Shown here: piece after piece, positions 34,532-46,226 of the stretch
Position numbering within the stretch: position 1 is the first letter of the stretch
Layout of the letters: each line of letters begins with the position of its first letter
Origin: Camarhynchus parvulus
Lineage: Eukaryota > Chordata > Aves > Passeriformes > Thraupidae
Direction of reading: 5' to 3'
Assembly: GCF_901933205.1 (NCBI RefSeq)
Contig: NC_044591.1
Coordinates: 2,887,501 to 2,951,500 of the forward strand
DNA: 64,000 bases
Notes under the pieces: generated by a model
Told to the model about the DNA's origin: nothing
The model's input: the letters and a program-made list of their open reading frames with translations, nothing else
Databases searched by the model: none
Translations under genes and position numbers: made by a program

Positions 34532-37027
34532 GACAACATCTAAGTCACAGTTGTCCTAATTGCCATGTAACATTGATAGGCAGTGATCAGTTTCAGCTGG
34601 GAAATTATTGTGTTCAGCAGTGAATGAGCTGAACTTTACCTGGTGTCATCTGGGCCATCAAAGCAAGACTTGAGGCACTTGAATTTCTTTCTGGCTTGGC
34701 CAGTAATCTTCTTGAACACCTTTAGCAAGTCATTTAATCTCTCTGTACTTTCATTTTCCTGTTTGTAAATGCCTATAATGACACACACTTTCTGCTTAAA
34801 GAGCTTCAACATCCTTTGCTAAAAGAGCTGTGCAAGACTAGATGGATTTTTAGTATTGTGTTGTTCAACAGCTTGCTAAAAAAGACACTACAGATGAGAT
34901 TATTAAACACAAGTTTGATAAGTGTTGATAGATGATTATTAGCAAGAGAGCCACTGGAAAGCATTGCTTGCAGATTTTGACCATTGGGGTAAATTCATTC
35001 CTATAAATAAATGTACACCCAAATCTTACTTGAGCATGGGTCACCTTTTGACCCTGTTTACACTGAGAGACTTGATAACTGACATGCAACTTAATAATTT
35101 AAGAGGGAAGCTGCAGGCAGGACTCTTTCAGGTGCAAGCTAAGTTAGTCAAGAGAACATCTCAGGTATTTTGCTACTTCTGGCTGTACCAAAAGTGGGAA
35201 TGTTTTTCCATGTATGAGGGTAAAAATAGAGATGGAGAGATGACCTTCCTTCACCATAATTTGATGACACTCTGGAATATATCCCTCCAAGGAGAGCAGC
35301 CCCTGGACCCATTTCTTTATTACTTTTTACCTGCTTTCAGCATTTTTAGCAGGGTAAGTGTGACACGGTCTCACTTCCAGTGGTGACAGTTCACACCTGC
35401 TTTGCACTGTTGCAAACTGGGATGTAGAAAGGTGAAGAGCTTACAGAGGCAGTGTGTGGTAGAAGTTTGCTGTTCATCACGAAAGGTGCCTCTCCTGCAG
35501 GGTCCCATCCTGCTCTTCTGGGGGGGGGGAAGGGATAGCTTGTGTTACAAGGAGTTGCTGTTTGGGAATCATCTCTATTACAAAGCACCTGAAATAGCAG
35601 CAGATCAATTGATTCTTAAGTAATTCATGCATTCCCCTCCCCTTGGGCAACTTACAATCTATAGCTCAGGAATGAAATAACACAGCTCAGCTCTGTTCAG
35701 CTGAGAAAACAGATATTTGTATTCCTCATGTACATACTACTGTAAGCATCATCGCTTCTACTGCAGAGACCTTCCTGTCTTGTGTTGGAATCCCTGGTAA
35801 TTTACTTCTGTGTGAAATGGAGCATTTCCTTCTGTAGTTGTTGGAGAATCCTGGTTTGAGCTGTTTAAATGGATGAATCACCCCTCAAATCCTGCAGCTC
35901 TACCCTTTGCCCAGTACTGTCACACTCAGTGTGTTGCCTGTGCAGAGTGAGGGAACAAGAGATGCTTCAGATCCCCACCAGTGCCAGAAATCAGAATTAG
36001 ATCCTCTGCAGTGTTACAGCCAATGCTTTGCACAACTTTCAAAGGTAACAAAGGCTGGTGCATCCTTCTTTGGAGAGGGAGGCACAGTATCAGAGGCGGA
36101 ATTGATCTCGGTATGGGTTTCTGTATTTTTCAGTGGACCATCAGGACTCTCCAGATGTGCACCCAGGAGCAACTTTTTCCAGGCTGTAACACTTCTGGTA
36201 TCAGAGTAAATTAAAACAAGGTTTTCTTTCAATTCCTGATCATAAACAACCTGCTCATGGAAGTGGTCCTGATATGAGAACAGATGAGCCACATAAAACA
36301 GCAGCCCTGCAATGTGGCCCAGTGGGTGGTGTGGTTCCTGGGAACTCCAGTGGTTTTCTCTCTGCTGCAAAGGACTGTTAGATTGAAGGAATACAACGAC
36401 ATTAAAATGATTTTGTCTAAGTTACTACAGCTTTCTAATATTCTAATATCCTGAAATACTGCTTCAAACTATTTGGGCATGCAGTGGGGATTGAGCCTTG
36501 AGCATGCACTGGACAAAAAGGAACCAGATTCTTAAAATTTCTAAGGCCTAAAGGAATATTATTATTTTATTTATTGTTAGCAGTCACTTCAAACACTAAT
36601 TAGCAGCCTCCAAGGGGAATCTGCTAGCTGTGCATCCTGCTGGGCTTGATATCCACTGCATTCATTTTAAGTTGATGTTTTAATTAAAATGCCCCCTAAT
36701 TATTTTAATTAGCTTTTAAGTGATAACTTTCCATGGAACCATTCAGATGAGCACCTAATTGGCTCGCTTCTGTTTACCTAGGTCTGGCTGCCTCAGAAAA
36801 ATGTGGCAATGGAATGGCAGGAAGGTTTGGGAAGGGAGTACACTCCCTTTCATGGCCTGTGCTTCTGCTGTTTGCCTTCAGGATAATGATTCACCTGCCA
36901 GGTGAGATGGAGACAGCTGCGCTGGCAAGAGCTTCACCATTAATTAATGTGCTGTGCAGGATGAGGGTACTATATACTCATGTTTCAATAAATTACTCCA
37001 TCTTCTGACCACTGGCCCAATGGCCAG
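34532..37027. other. non-coding sequence, with homeobox-type cluster
   Basis: No gene is supported. A nine-G run is at 35520-35529. The stretch at 36655-36780 is rich in TAATTA cores; CTAATTA-TTT-TAATTAG at 36696-36712 is a perfect 7-bp inverted repeat. This area may be a conserved enhancer-like element (inference). Confidence 0.5.
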
Positions 37028-37033
37028 CTATTC

Positions 37034-37418
37034 TGTGATGGTGTTCACAGGGGTCCCAGGATGAGGGAAGAGACGAGGATCTGACTCCAGGTTTCAGAAG
37101 GCCTGATTTATTATTTTATGATATATATTACATTAAAACTATACTAAAAGAATAGAAGAAAGGATTTCATCAGAAGGCTAGCTAAGAATAGAAAAAGAAA
37201 GAAAGAATAACAAAGGCTTGTGTCTCGGACAGAGTCTGAGCCAGCTGGGCTGTGATTGGCCATTAATTAGAAACAACCAACATGGGCCAATCACAGATCC
37301 ACCTGTTGCATTCCACAGCAGCAGATAACCATTGTTTACATTTTGTTCCTGAGGCCTCTCAGCTTCTCAGGAGGAAAAATCCTAAGGAAAGGATTTTTCA
37401 TAAAAGATGTCTGGGACA
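37034..37418 (-). mobile_element. solo LTR, ERVK-like group A
   Basis: A 385-bp minus-strand LTR with 6-bp target duplication CTATTC (37028-37033) against CTACTC (37419-37424), one difference. In sense it begins TGTCCCAGACATC and ends GTGAACACCATCACA. The inverted CCAAT pair is intact and spaced as in 29291-29664. Confidence 0.92.
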
Positions 37419-37424
37419 CTACTC

Positions 37425-37747
37425 TGTTTCTGTGTTCATACAGTTTGGACTGTTTCAGAGCACACAGTCAATGGACCTTGGCCCTGGCTGGGAGCAGGGT
37501 CAGTCCTTGGCACAGACTGTGGCATTTTTAATGTATGCAGTGGCTGCTGCAAACTGTACAGGTCATCACACAAACTCAATACTTCAGGGTTTGCTGTGCC
37601 TTGTACTGAGTAGGACTGGAAGGAAAAGCAACATGTCCAGAATTCCAGGCATCCCTCACCATGCTTCTGTTCTGCCTCCCATCGGGCAGTATTTCCTGCG
37701 CTGGGAGAAGGCTGCTGTTCCCTGCATCCCTGCAACCTAAAACACCC
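37425..37747. other. non-coding sequence
   Basis: About 320 bp between two LTRs; no gene or repeat is recognised. Confidence 0.4.
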
Positions 37748-38131
37748 TGTAAGAGCCTGAATGAGGGATGTGGGACTCCAGGCAGCTCTCCAAGATGCAG
37801 TTTATTGTATCCAAGATGTTACAGCAGCCCAGGGTTGTGGGTGACAGAGCCTGTGCCTACAGCTGTCAGCTCCAGCTGCAGGCAGGCCTGGAGACCCTTT
37901 GGTTTTGATTACAATGCATTATATACTTTTCTTTTGGTTACATTGCATTATATACTTTTTTTTGCTGAGCATCTTAATACAGTAGAACCAATCTATACCT
38001 CAACTATTACCCATAGCCTATCATAACTACTATAATTACCATATTCATGTTACTGTTCTCCAATCACTAAAAGTTAGTACATTACAGTTTAAGCTAGAGG
38101 GTTGTTTTTCAGTTTTCTTGCAGTGGAAAAT
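37748..38131 (-). mobile_element. truncated LTR, second ERVK-like family
   Basis: On the minus strand this matches the 3' half of 17835-18521 and 33844-34525. It runs from TGTAAGAGCCTGAATG at 37748 (LTR 3' end) through the CCTGGAGACCCTTTGG block to GTTTTTCAGTTTTCTTGC near 38131, where similarity stops. The 5' part of the LTR is missing. Confidence 0.88.
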
Positions 38132-39906
38132 TTGCCTACCTGCAAACAGCTGCATTCCTGCCAGCTGGTCATTCAGCCACACTGCTCAGCACACGGGCAT
38201 TCGTTTCAGATCTCCATAGTCGTGTTATTTAAATGTTCTCTGCTGAACAGCATTCCCGAGGTTCTGATCTCTATATTTTATCTCATGCAGTTTGTCAGCC
38301 TGATCTTTCCTTCTTGATTTCCTGTGTTTATTTAAAACCTCTACCACAAAACCCCAAAAAAGCCAAGATGAGAAGTATCCCAGAGGTAGCAGGTGAATGT
38401 GTATAATCCTTCATTACTTGTCACCAATGCAAAACCATCCTAGGTACCATCAGCTCCATTTGGAGATGTGTGCTAATTAGACTTTTATTACAATGTGTAT
38501 TTGAAAACAATTAGAATTACAGTGCCAGCATGTGGCTAATTCAACCTCACAATATTAATTTGGTTAAGTCAGCAACTGCTGGCTCAGTTTGACTGCCAGA
38601 TTCTGTGTATGTGTGTGTGTGTGTGTGTAGCCTTTGATCAGGTGCCACTGCAAATACCTGCCTTGAGAGAGTAGCACGTACTCTCCAGTGCTCCTGGAGT
38701 ATCACATCTCTGTCACTTCATTTTTACTTCCTTCTCTCATGGTAATCCATTCTCTCAAGTATTTGTGGTATTTTATTCAGTGCACTTAGCAAAGCTGTGG
38801 CATGCAGACCTGTTTTAGAAGTTGAACTACAGTGGAGATGATTGGGTAATGTTTTGCTGTATTTTATCTTTTATTCAGGACTCCAGAGTGAAGAATCTCC
38901 TATTTCTTCTGCCATGCTCTGGCCTCTTCATTCGGTTTATTAATTAAATATTTCTTTACTTTGCTATTCCAGATTTTTAGTTGTCTCTCACACAGAGGAA
39001 AAGAGAAAAACATATAATTGATTGTCTCCTACATATGCTGTTTCTTGAGGAATTCCTTCTGAAAATGCCAGGCTTCTTTGGTCCTTTGTTGAGTAGGCAT
39101 TTCTGAGGAGTTTTATATTTATTCTATGAGCCAAAGGCAATTATTTATTCAACTGGAAGGAAAAAAAAATAAAAGCAGCTGGGAAGTTTTATTTGTGCTT
39201 GGGGTTTTTTTTGGTCTCAAATCTGCAGTTGTTAAAACCTGCTGTATGGGTATTTAACAATAATTTTTTCCCTCATGCATGCCTATTTATGAGAGGAAAA
39301 ATAGACACTGATTGCATAGTGTAGCTGATTAGTTAAACAAATGCTCTTCAAGCCTCAGCCATTCTGGAGCTTTCCATATGGGCCCTGTATACCATTTCTC
39401 AGCACATAACACATACCAGAGTGGTCTATATTTGCAGTTGCTATAAATTGGCATAGCAAGTGCTGCTGATTTGTGCCACCTAAAGATGTATTCACCCCAC
39501 TAATAACAATGGATCTTGTCAAAACTCCTGGTGCTGGTAGCAGAGCAGATTGCAATGAGCACAAGATGGGCTGGGATCTATAGAATTTTGATTCCCTCAG
39601 GTCTACAATCCTGCAGCAAGCACATTTTTTTTTCCTTTATTATTCTTTCAGAACTGTGGCCGACAGCCAGAGTGGTTCCATGTGCTGCGCTGAGATCTCT
39701 GATGTATTCAGCTGTGTCTCTTGGTTACTGACAATGGCATGGGAGTCTCCAGTGGGACTCTACAAATTCACTGCAGGCCTGAAAAATGGATAAAAGACTC
39801 CCTGAATAAATTTTCCTAATTCAGAAATGCAGTAGAGTCAGAAGCAACAACAGAAAACACATTCTGCTGAGTCCTAACAGAGTTTTGCTTTTCCCATATC
39901 CCTGGG
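38132..39906. other. non-coding sequence, possible conserved element
   Basis: No gene is seen. Stretch 38455-38590 (GTGCTAATTAGAC, AACAATTAGAATTAC, GCTAATTCAACC) is AT-rich and repeat-free and is a candidate conserved element. A TG dinucleotide array lies at 38604-38628. Confidence 0.45.
38604..38628 (+). repeat. (TG)n dinucleotide microsatellite
   Basis: About 12 TG units, with one TATG interruption near the 5' end. Confidence 0.95.
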
Positions 39907-40064
39907 TGTGAAAAACGCCAATCACTTGTTTTTAGAATTTTGAAAGTTTAATAGCAATAAAATGGTTATAAAAATAGTAATATAATTAGAGTAATAAAAA
40001 TTTGGACATTTAGGATTAGGACAATATGAGACAACAAAAACAAAGAGTTATGGACAGTCCTGGG
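39907..40064. mobile_element. truncated LTR related to 5885-6511
   Basis: Begins TGTGAAAAACGCCAATCAC and is the reverse complement of the terminal 160 bp of 5885-6511, including TTTAATAGCAATAAAATGG and TTGGACATTTAGGATTAGGAC. Similarity ends near GGACAGTCC. The rest of the LTR is missing, so this is a fragment. Confidence 0.85.
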
Positions 40065-41148
40065 AAGCTGGGAAGCTCGTGCAGCCCAGACTAAAATCTG
40101 TGCTTCTGTTGTGACTCTGAGGTTGTTTGAAGCTGGCTGAGGTACTCACACTACAGGCAGACTCTGGCTGCATGGCAGGTGAAGGTTATGGGATAAATCA
40201 GTTGCTTTCATAGGATAAGGGAATGTGGAATCCTGCAATGATCACATCCAGTGGAAATAATGTCAAGGCATAGGCAGGACTATCTCAGTTTTCTGGGCTT
40301 CTTTTTTGTCAAGGGATCCAAACAATCTGAATTTGATGTAGTTCCTTGACAATGTTAAATATCATTAATGACTGAGGTAAGGGAACTTGCAAATGACCAT
40401 GTAGTTAGGCAGTATTTGCAGCATAAATACCAATTAACATTGTATCTGTAGCTGTTTGTACTTAGAAGATTTTTCTCAGGGAATCCTACATAGTAGGCAG
40501 GAGTGTCAAATCATCTAAGACAGGAGAAAATGGTGATAAATGAAAGTTATAAGGAAAATCTTGTTCTTCCCTGTGATACATCTGCTAAAGCAATAGGGAT
40601 GCTCAGGAGTCACAAGCAGAAACCTGAAAAGCAATATGTATGTGCCTACACTTCCATCCATCTGTTCCTACCAAATTAGGCAAGATTAAGGAATTACTAT
40701 GGCAGTGTCTCAAGGAAGTTTGCTTAAGCATTAGCTGCAGATGCTGTATTTTCGGACTGAAAGGCTTGGGACTCTGGATTTTAATCTGTGATTTATACAG
40801 AAAGTGCCCGCAGAATGCAGCAAATACATTTATTTCAGCAGGAATCTGGAATGTTCTCCAGTGCAAAGATAATTCTGGACTCTCTCCAGAGCCCCCAGTA
40901 AGACCAGTGATTCTGTCACAAGCCACTGTGCTCTGGGAGCACCAAAATGTTACACAGGCTCACCAACTTTAGCAGCATTTTCTCTGATGCATTTGTCATT
41001 CCTGGAGTTTTGTCACTCTCATGGACAGATATAAATTATTATTTTCACTCCACAGTTACAGACAGAACTAGGATGGAGGCTGGAAATGCTCATTACCATG
41101 CTGGATCTGACTGTTGGTGTAAGGGCACAGCTCAAGCCACATTAAAAG
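40065..41148. other. non-coding sequence
   Basis: No gene or repeat is recognised. Opposed frames at 40603-40972 are shadows of each other and have no domain. Confidence 0.45.
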
Positions 41149-41328
41149 AATGTTATCATTCTTTCTTTTTCTATTCTTAGCTAGCCTTCTGATGAAATCC
41201 TTTCTTCTATTCTTTTAGTATAGTTTTAATATAATATGTATCATAAAATAATAAACCAAGCCTTCTGAAAGGTGGAGTCAGATCCTCATCTCTTCCCTCA
41301 ACCTGAGACCCCTGTGAACACCATCGCA
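41149..41328 (+). mobile_element. 3' fragment of ERVK-like group A LTR
   Basis: Plus strand, starting in GTTATCATTCTTTCTTTTTC and ending GTGAACACCATCGCA. It contains the TATA-like AT segment, AATAATAAACCAAGCC and the U5. The U3, with hairpins and CCAAT boxes, is missing. It matches the 3' 180 bp of 29291-29664. Poly(A) signals are intact. Confidence 0.88.
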
Positions 41329-42889
41329 CTAGGGCATGTTAATATATTTTCTGTTGCTGATAAATCTTTTTAATATATCAAGAGAGTTAATGTTTATTGA
41401 TAATTTAAGCAGCTTATCTAAGAAATCTTTACTTAAAGAGATGTTAGGGCTTTTAACAAGCAACACATTTGTTAGGTGAATCTTAAAAAGTCCTTTAAGG
41501 TGAGGTGAAGTGGGCACAGGCCATGGGCAGTGACCTGGCCCTTTGTAGCAAATTCTGTAGCAAATAGGCTAGAAAGAGAAAAGGATATTGGCATTCAATT
41601 TGATGAAGGCTTTTCCCCTGGGGTGCAGCTGTAGCTTGCATTGCAATGGTAAAGTAGACCCACAGCATCCCTGACGTCCCCTAAGAGGAGATATTGGAGA
41701 GTTGCTGCTGTTGAGGCTTCTGCTGGCGAAGGAGCTCAGCCAGCAGTGGGAAGCCACCACACATTGGGATTGCAGAAAGAATACCCACTAAGTGTGTCTC
41801 CTTCTGCTCTTTGCTGGTTGAGAATTGTTCTGGCTCTAAAAGCTTCCGACTGGTACAGCTCATTCTTCCTGCTCAGCTCAATGTGTTTTCAAACACAAGC
41901 CTGAAACTTAGCGGATGGTAATTACACTTTGACATTAATATTTAAACCACAAACAGTTAGCACACTAATACCATCCCCAAAGGCTACTGCTCATTTAAGT
42001 TTCATCCTTACGAGACTTAATTATTGTCAGAGATGAATCCTAAAAGGCAAGAAATATTACAGCTCAAAGACTAAACATTCCCTTGATTATTAGAGCTACA
42101 GGATCTGGGCACAGACTATGCAAAGGGCCTTGCCCATAGTGGTAACACTAATACTGCTACTAAAATCCACTGAGTTTTTAAATTCTCATTTTAAATAGCC
42201 ACTGACATTTATTTGCAATTACAATTCTACAGACATCTCAGCATTCAGTTAGCTTAGCCAAAGAATGACTTTGCAAAACTGAGCTGCTGTACAGATGGAG
42301 TCATAGCAATGCTTTGAAGGCCTGACCTAAGGCAGTGTCAGGGCTCCTTAGTCTGAGGTGGTGGGAGTAGCAAGTGTCTGAGGCTTCAAGCCTGTTGCTT
42401 AAATATTCTTCAGGCTGTTTCTCCAATCTAACATCTTTATAGGCCTTTTATGAGAAAGAACCCTGAGATCACACATTTTCCAATCAATTTGTGCAAGTGC
42501 AGTGATGCTTCCAGGATATGAAGAGCTAGCCAGGCATTTCAGATGCTTTGTGGCGTTCTGAAACACACTTTGTTGTGTGCATCACGACAGAAAAATCTGT
42601 TGCAGAAACACTAATAATAAAGTTAGCTTTTCTGCTGGTGTAACTCCAGAAGCATCAAGAAACTGAGCTGTGAAGGGAGTTTAGCTAAACACCACTGGTT
42701 CTGATCCTCAGTCAAAAACCTCAGTCTGTTCAGTTACCCTCCTCTCTGAGGGCAACAGCTACACCCTGGGAGACAGAACAATGAGGAAGAATCCTTTGTG
42801 TGTCCCTACATTGACAGGAATCCCTGGCAGATCCCACTCAGCAGTGGATGCCAACTGCTTCTTCATACAGGGAGAAGGTTGAACCTGCT
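41329..42889. other. non-coding sequence, possible conserved elements
   Basis: No gene is seen. The stretch at 41890-42240 is AT-rich, repeat-free and high-complexity (GGTAATTACACTTTGAC, CTTAATTATTGTC), with the texture of conserved non-coding DNA. No alignment is available to test this. Confidence 0.45.
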
Positions 42890-42895
42890 CCTTGG

Positions 42896-43279
42896 TGTGG
42901 CAGTGTTCACAGGGGTTCTTGGATGAGGGAAGAGATGAGGATCTGACTCCATGTTTCAGAAGGCTTGATTTATTATTTTATGATATATATTACATTAAAA
43001 CTATACTAAAAGAATAGAAGAAAGGATTTCATCAGGAGGCTAGCTAGGAATAGAGAAAGAAAGAATGATAACAAAAGCTTGTGGCTCAGCTCTCTGTCTG
43101 AGCCAGCTGGGCTGTGATTGGCCATTAATTAGAAACAACAACATGAGACCAATCACAGATGCACCTGTTGCATTCCACAGCAGCAGACAATCATTGTTTA
43201 CATTTCGTTCCTGAGGCCTCTCAGCTTCTCAGGAGGAAAAATCCTAAGAAAAGATTTTTCATAAAAGATGTCTGCGACA
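42896..43279 (-). mobile_element. solo LTR, ERVK-like group A
   Basis: A 384-bp minus-strand LTR. In sense it begins TGTCGCAGACATC and ends GAACACTGCCACA. Flanks CCTTGG and GCCTGG agree at 4 of 6 bases, so the duplication is eroded or the ends are slightly shifted. The inverted CCAAT pair is present (GCTGTGATTGGCC and CCAATCACAG). Confidence 0.87.
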
Positions 43280-43439
43280 GCCTGGTGCCCTATCAGTGCT
43301 GCCAAAAAGATAAGGAGGGAGTTGGGGTCAGATGGGTAGTTGCTAAAATGAGAATTATACTAAATGCTCATACTTTTTAGTGGTGGAGCTTTATGCATAG
43401 TGAGTGGAATGAAATTAAAAAGTGAGAGAAAGTGAGGTT

Positions 43440-43690
43440 CTGCTGTTGTTGTTGCTGGAGCTGGTGTGGTTGCAGAGGGCGATACCAAGAACTGCACAGC
43501 AGGCAACTTGCCCTGCACAATCTTTATTATCTGTGGTACACAACCTTCTGAGCATGGTCTGCTGGCCCATTATTTGCTAACCAACTGCATGTCAGCAGAT
43601 GCCTGGGTAACATTTTGGTAACATTTGGGATGATACTGACCCAGCGGTGGGTGGTGCAGGAGTCTCAACAATGACACAGCCTATAAAAAT
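43440..43690 (-). mobile_element. possible LTR fragment
   Basis: On the minus strand, TTTTTATAGGCTGTGTC (TATA-like, near 43677-43690) is followed about 150 bp later by CAGATAATAAAGATTGTG (poly(A)-like, 43519-43536) and a U5-like tail. There is no second copy and no target duplication, so this is tentative. Confidence 0.3.
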
Positions 43691-44866
43691 GAAAATTATA
43701 CAGAATGGTTTTGAAGCTTGATTTGGCACATTTCTGAGGGGGAGAGGTTAGTTTTTTTGCCCTCAGATGACGGTGCCTAGTGCTTTAAAGAAAATATTGA
43801 GCATTTTCCAGGACTTATTTCTGCATGGGAGTGAGGGCTGTCCTGATGATCAGACCAGCTCAACGAAGGTCCCAGTTCTGTCATAGCATCTGACTCTATT
43901 TGAACAGTTAGATTTGTTGTGACATAAAATCCTATTGATGATTCTGAGAGACATTTGTCGAGATAATAAAGAATAAAAGTGGGAGAGCATTCATCTGCAA
44001 TTACGTTAGATGCTTTTAGTAACAAAAGAATAAATTTTGCATGCCAGTGAAGCTACACAGAGATCAATTTGACCTACAGCTATATTTTTTTTGTCAGTTC
44101 TCTGTATATTTTTCTTTTCAAAGTCTATTTCTCTGCTCACTATTTGCAAAGAGACATTGACCATGACATAGAATAAGCATGGTAGTTTTACAAGTAGCCT
44201 GACATGGCCTGTTTATCCTTTAATTTCAAAAGCACACCAGATAGATCTATCTCATCCTCCTGTAATTCCCTCCTTTTCTTGGTTTTTTTTCCCTCTTCTT
44301 GAAAATTGTAATAGCAAAATTGAATGGCAGCTGAGATCTTTCTGGCCAAATTGTAGCCCAGCAGTAAGCCTTCTGTGCAAAGACTTGAAAAAGAAAACCT
44401 CAGAGGAAAGGAAATAGGGAGTTAAGATGGAAGTTCTGATATGACCTTAACTCGAGTGTCATCCACAGCAATGCTTTAATTTATTCAATCAATTGCAGGG
44501 CCCTTAGGCTGGGAAGGGATAACTGTGGGATATTAAATCTGTCCCACTCTCCAATCTGTCACTGGTGTGTCAGAATACATTGATTCCTCTAGTCCTGCTT
44601 TTATTAACTGTCTCCTCAAGGTGGCCTCTCAGTCCATCACACACTAACCTGCAATTGCTTGCTGAGTGCAAGATCCCTGGAAAACCTCTGGATTCTCTGC
44701 TGACCCCACATTTTATCACTGTCAGTGCAAGTGTAATGACCTGCTGTTACTGTATGTTATTCATCCCCACGTAGCTGGGGATTGCCATGGAAGAATAGGC
44801 TGGAATCCTATTTTGTCTTCTTGCCCTCTCACAGCCTGTGTGCATCACCAAAGATGTACCATGCTA
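43691..44866. other. non-coding sequence
   Basis: No gene is recognised. AT-rich, with T runs at 44085 and 44280; no repeat family is seen. Confidence 0.45.
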
Positions 44867-44879
44867 TTGTATTTGTTGG

Positions 44880-45087
44880 GAATATTATATTATATTATAT
44901 TATATTATATTATATTATATTATATTATATTATATTATATTATATTATATTATATTATATTATATTATATTATATTATATTATATTATATTATATTATAT
45001 TATATTATATTATATTATATTATATTATATTATATTATATTATATTATATTATATTATATTATATTATATTATATTATATTATATTA
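44880..45087 (-). repeat. (TATTA)n microsatellite, left half
   Basis: About 41 uninterrupted units, the longest array in the window. It stops where the inserted LTR begins (TGTGGGAAC, 45088) and resumes at 45729. The long YYIIL-type open frames it creates are compositional artefacts. Confidence 0.97.
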
Positions 45088-45728
45088 TGTGGGAACTCTG
45101 CACATCACTTTGGATGTGAGGAGTCCCCCGAGACCACGTCGAGAGCCGAAACCCCGTCAGGGGGCTCGGAGATCTTGGCATTATGCCCAGAACACTTGGT
45201 GGCTGGATTTCGATCCTGCAAATGAATTGCCAGTTTGGTATGAGGGCTGGAAGGTGTCACAGGTTTAAAGGGTGTTTTTATAAGGTGTACACAGGGTGAA
45301 AATATAAGTTTTAAAAAATTCTGTATAAAGGTAATGGGGACAAGATGGAGGGGACAGGGCGTGTCTCATCCTTCTTCCTTCTTCTTCTTGTTCTCCATCT
45401 TCTGCTGTGGTGTTGGCACTCAGGGATTGGTTTGGGGAAGGGGTGCACTGTCCAACATGGGTGATAGGTATTGGAAGGTAAAGGTAAATATGATATACGT
45501 AATTTGTGGTATAAGAGATGGAGCAGCCTCGGGGGCGGTCGGAGAGCGTCGTGGCTGCCTTGCTGGTCAGACCTCTGTCTGCCAGGAAGAAAATTTTGTA
45601 GATAAGACTTAATAAACAACCTGAAGACTGAACAGCAAAGAGTCCAGTCTCATTCTTCAGAGCCTGGGGTCGCTCCCTGGACCACCCAACTCACCTCGGG
45701 GGCAGAGAACAAGCAGCCGACCTCGAGA
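45088..45728 (+). mobile_element. LTR inserted inside a pentanucleotide array
   Basis: A 641-bp plus-strand LTR beginning TGTGGGAACTCTGCACATC. It contains a GC-rich U3 (CCCCGTCAGGGGGCTCGG), a CTTCTTCCTTCTTCTTC tract, a GATTGG box, GACTTAATAAACAACC as poly(A) signal near 45608-45620, and a U5 ending ACCTCGAGA. It is homologous over its whole length to 16880-17519 on the minus strand. The flanks are ATATTA on both sides, consistent with a 6-bp target duplication but uninformative in an array. Several CpGs remain (GACCACGTCGAGAGCCG, GGGGGCGGTCGGAGAGCG), suggesting it is comparatively young. Confidence 0.82.
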
Positions 45729-45855
45729 ATATTATATTATATTATATTATATTATATTATATTATATTATATTATATTATATTATATTATATTATATTAT
45801 ATTATATTATATTATATTATATTATATTATATTATATTATATTATATTATATTAT
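45729..45855 (-). repeat. (TATTA)n microsatellite, right half
   Basis: About 25 units, then degenerate TATAATAC and TATAGATTATAATAG sequence grading into the LTR poly(A)-distal region. With the left half the array is about 66 units. Confidence 0.97.
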
Positions 45856-46226
45856 AATATTATAATACTATATTATATAGATTATAATAGTATATATATT
45901 ATATTACAGAATACTATACTAAACTATACTAAAGAATACAGAAAGGATACCTACTGAATGCTAAAAAAGATAATAATGAAAACTCATTACTCTTTCCAGA
46001 GTCCCAACACAGCTTGGCTCTAATTGGCCAAGGGTCAAAACAACTCACACCACAATCCAATGAAACAATCACCTTTGAGTAAACAATTTCTAAACACATT
46101 TTACATGTAAGCCCAACACAAGAAAACCAAATAAAATAAGAATTGTTTTCCTTTTCTCTGAAGCTTCTCAGCTTCTTAGGAGAAAAATCCTGAGGAAAAG
46201 AATTTTTTTCAGAAAATGTGACTACA

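Larger units (their letters stand above)
44867..46226 (-). mobile_element. ERVK-like group B LTR, split by a later LTR insertion
   Basis: The right part (45729-46226) is a group B LTR in minus orientation, from the array to TTCAGAAAATGTGACTACA, matching 54095-54511. The left end (44867-44880, TTGTATTTGTTGGGAAT) matches the reversed 3' terminus of 19193-19725 (ATTCCCAGCAAATAAAACA). Between them lie two halves of a TATTA array with an LTR of another family inserted at 45088-45728. About 70 bp of U5 and poly(A) region between the terminus and the array is gone, presumably lost during array turnover. No target duplication is clear at the outer ends. Confidence 0.75.

Noticed and set aside
34964..35386. 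140-residue open frame as a possible exon
   Set aside because: No family resemblance, and length is within chance expectation for 64 kb in six frames.
44666..45268. 200-, 147- and 93-residue open frames with YYIIL repeats
   Set aside because: Translation of a TATTA pentanucleotide array, whose 5-bp unit is stop-free in these frames.
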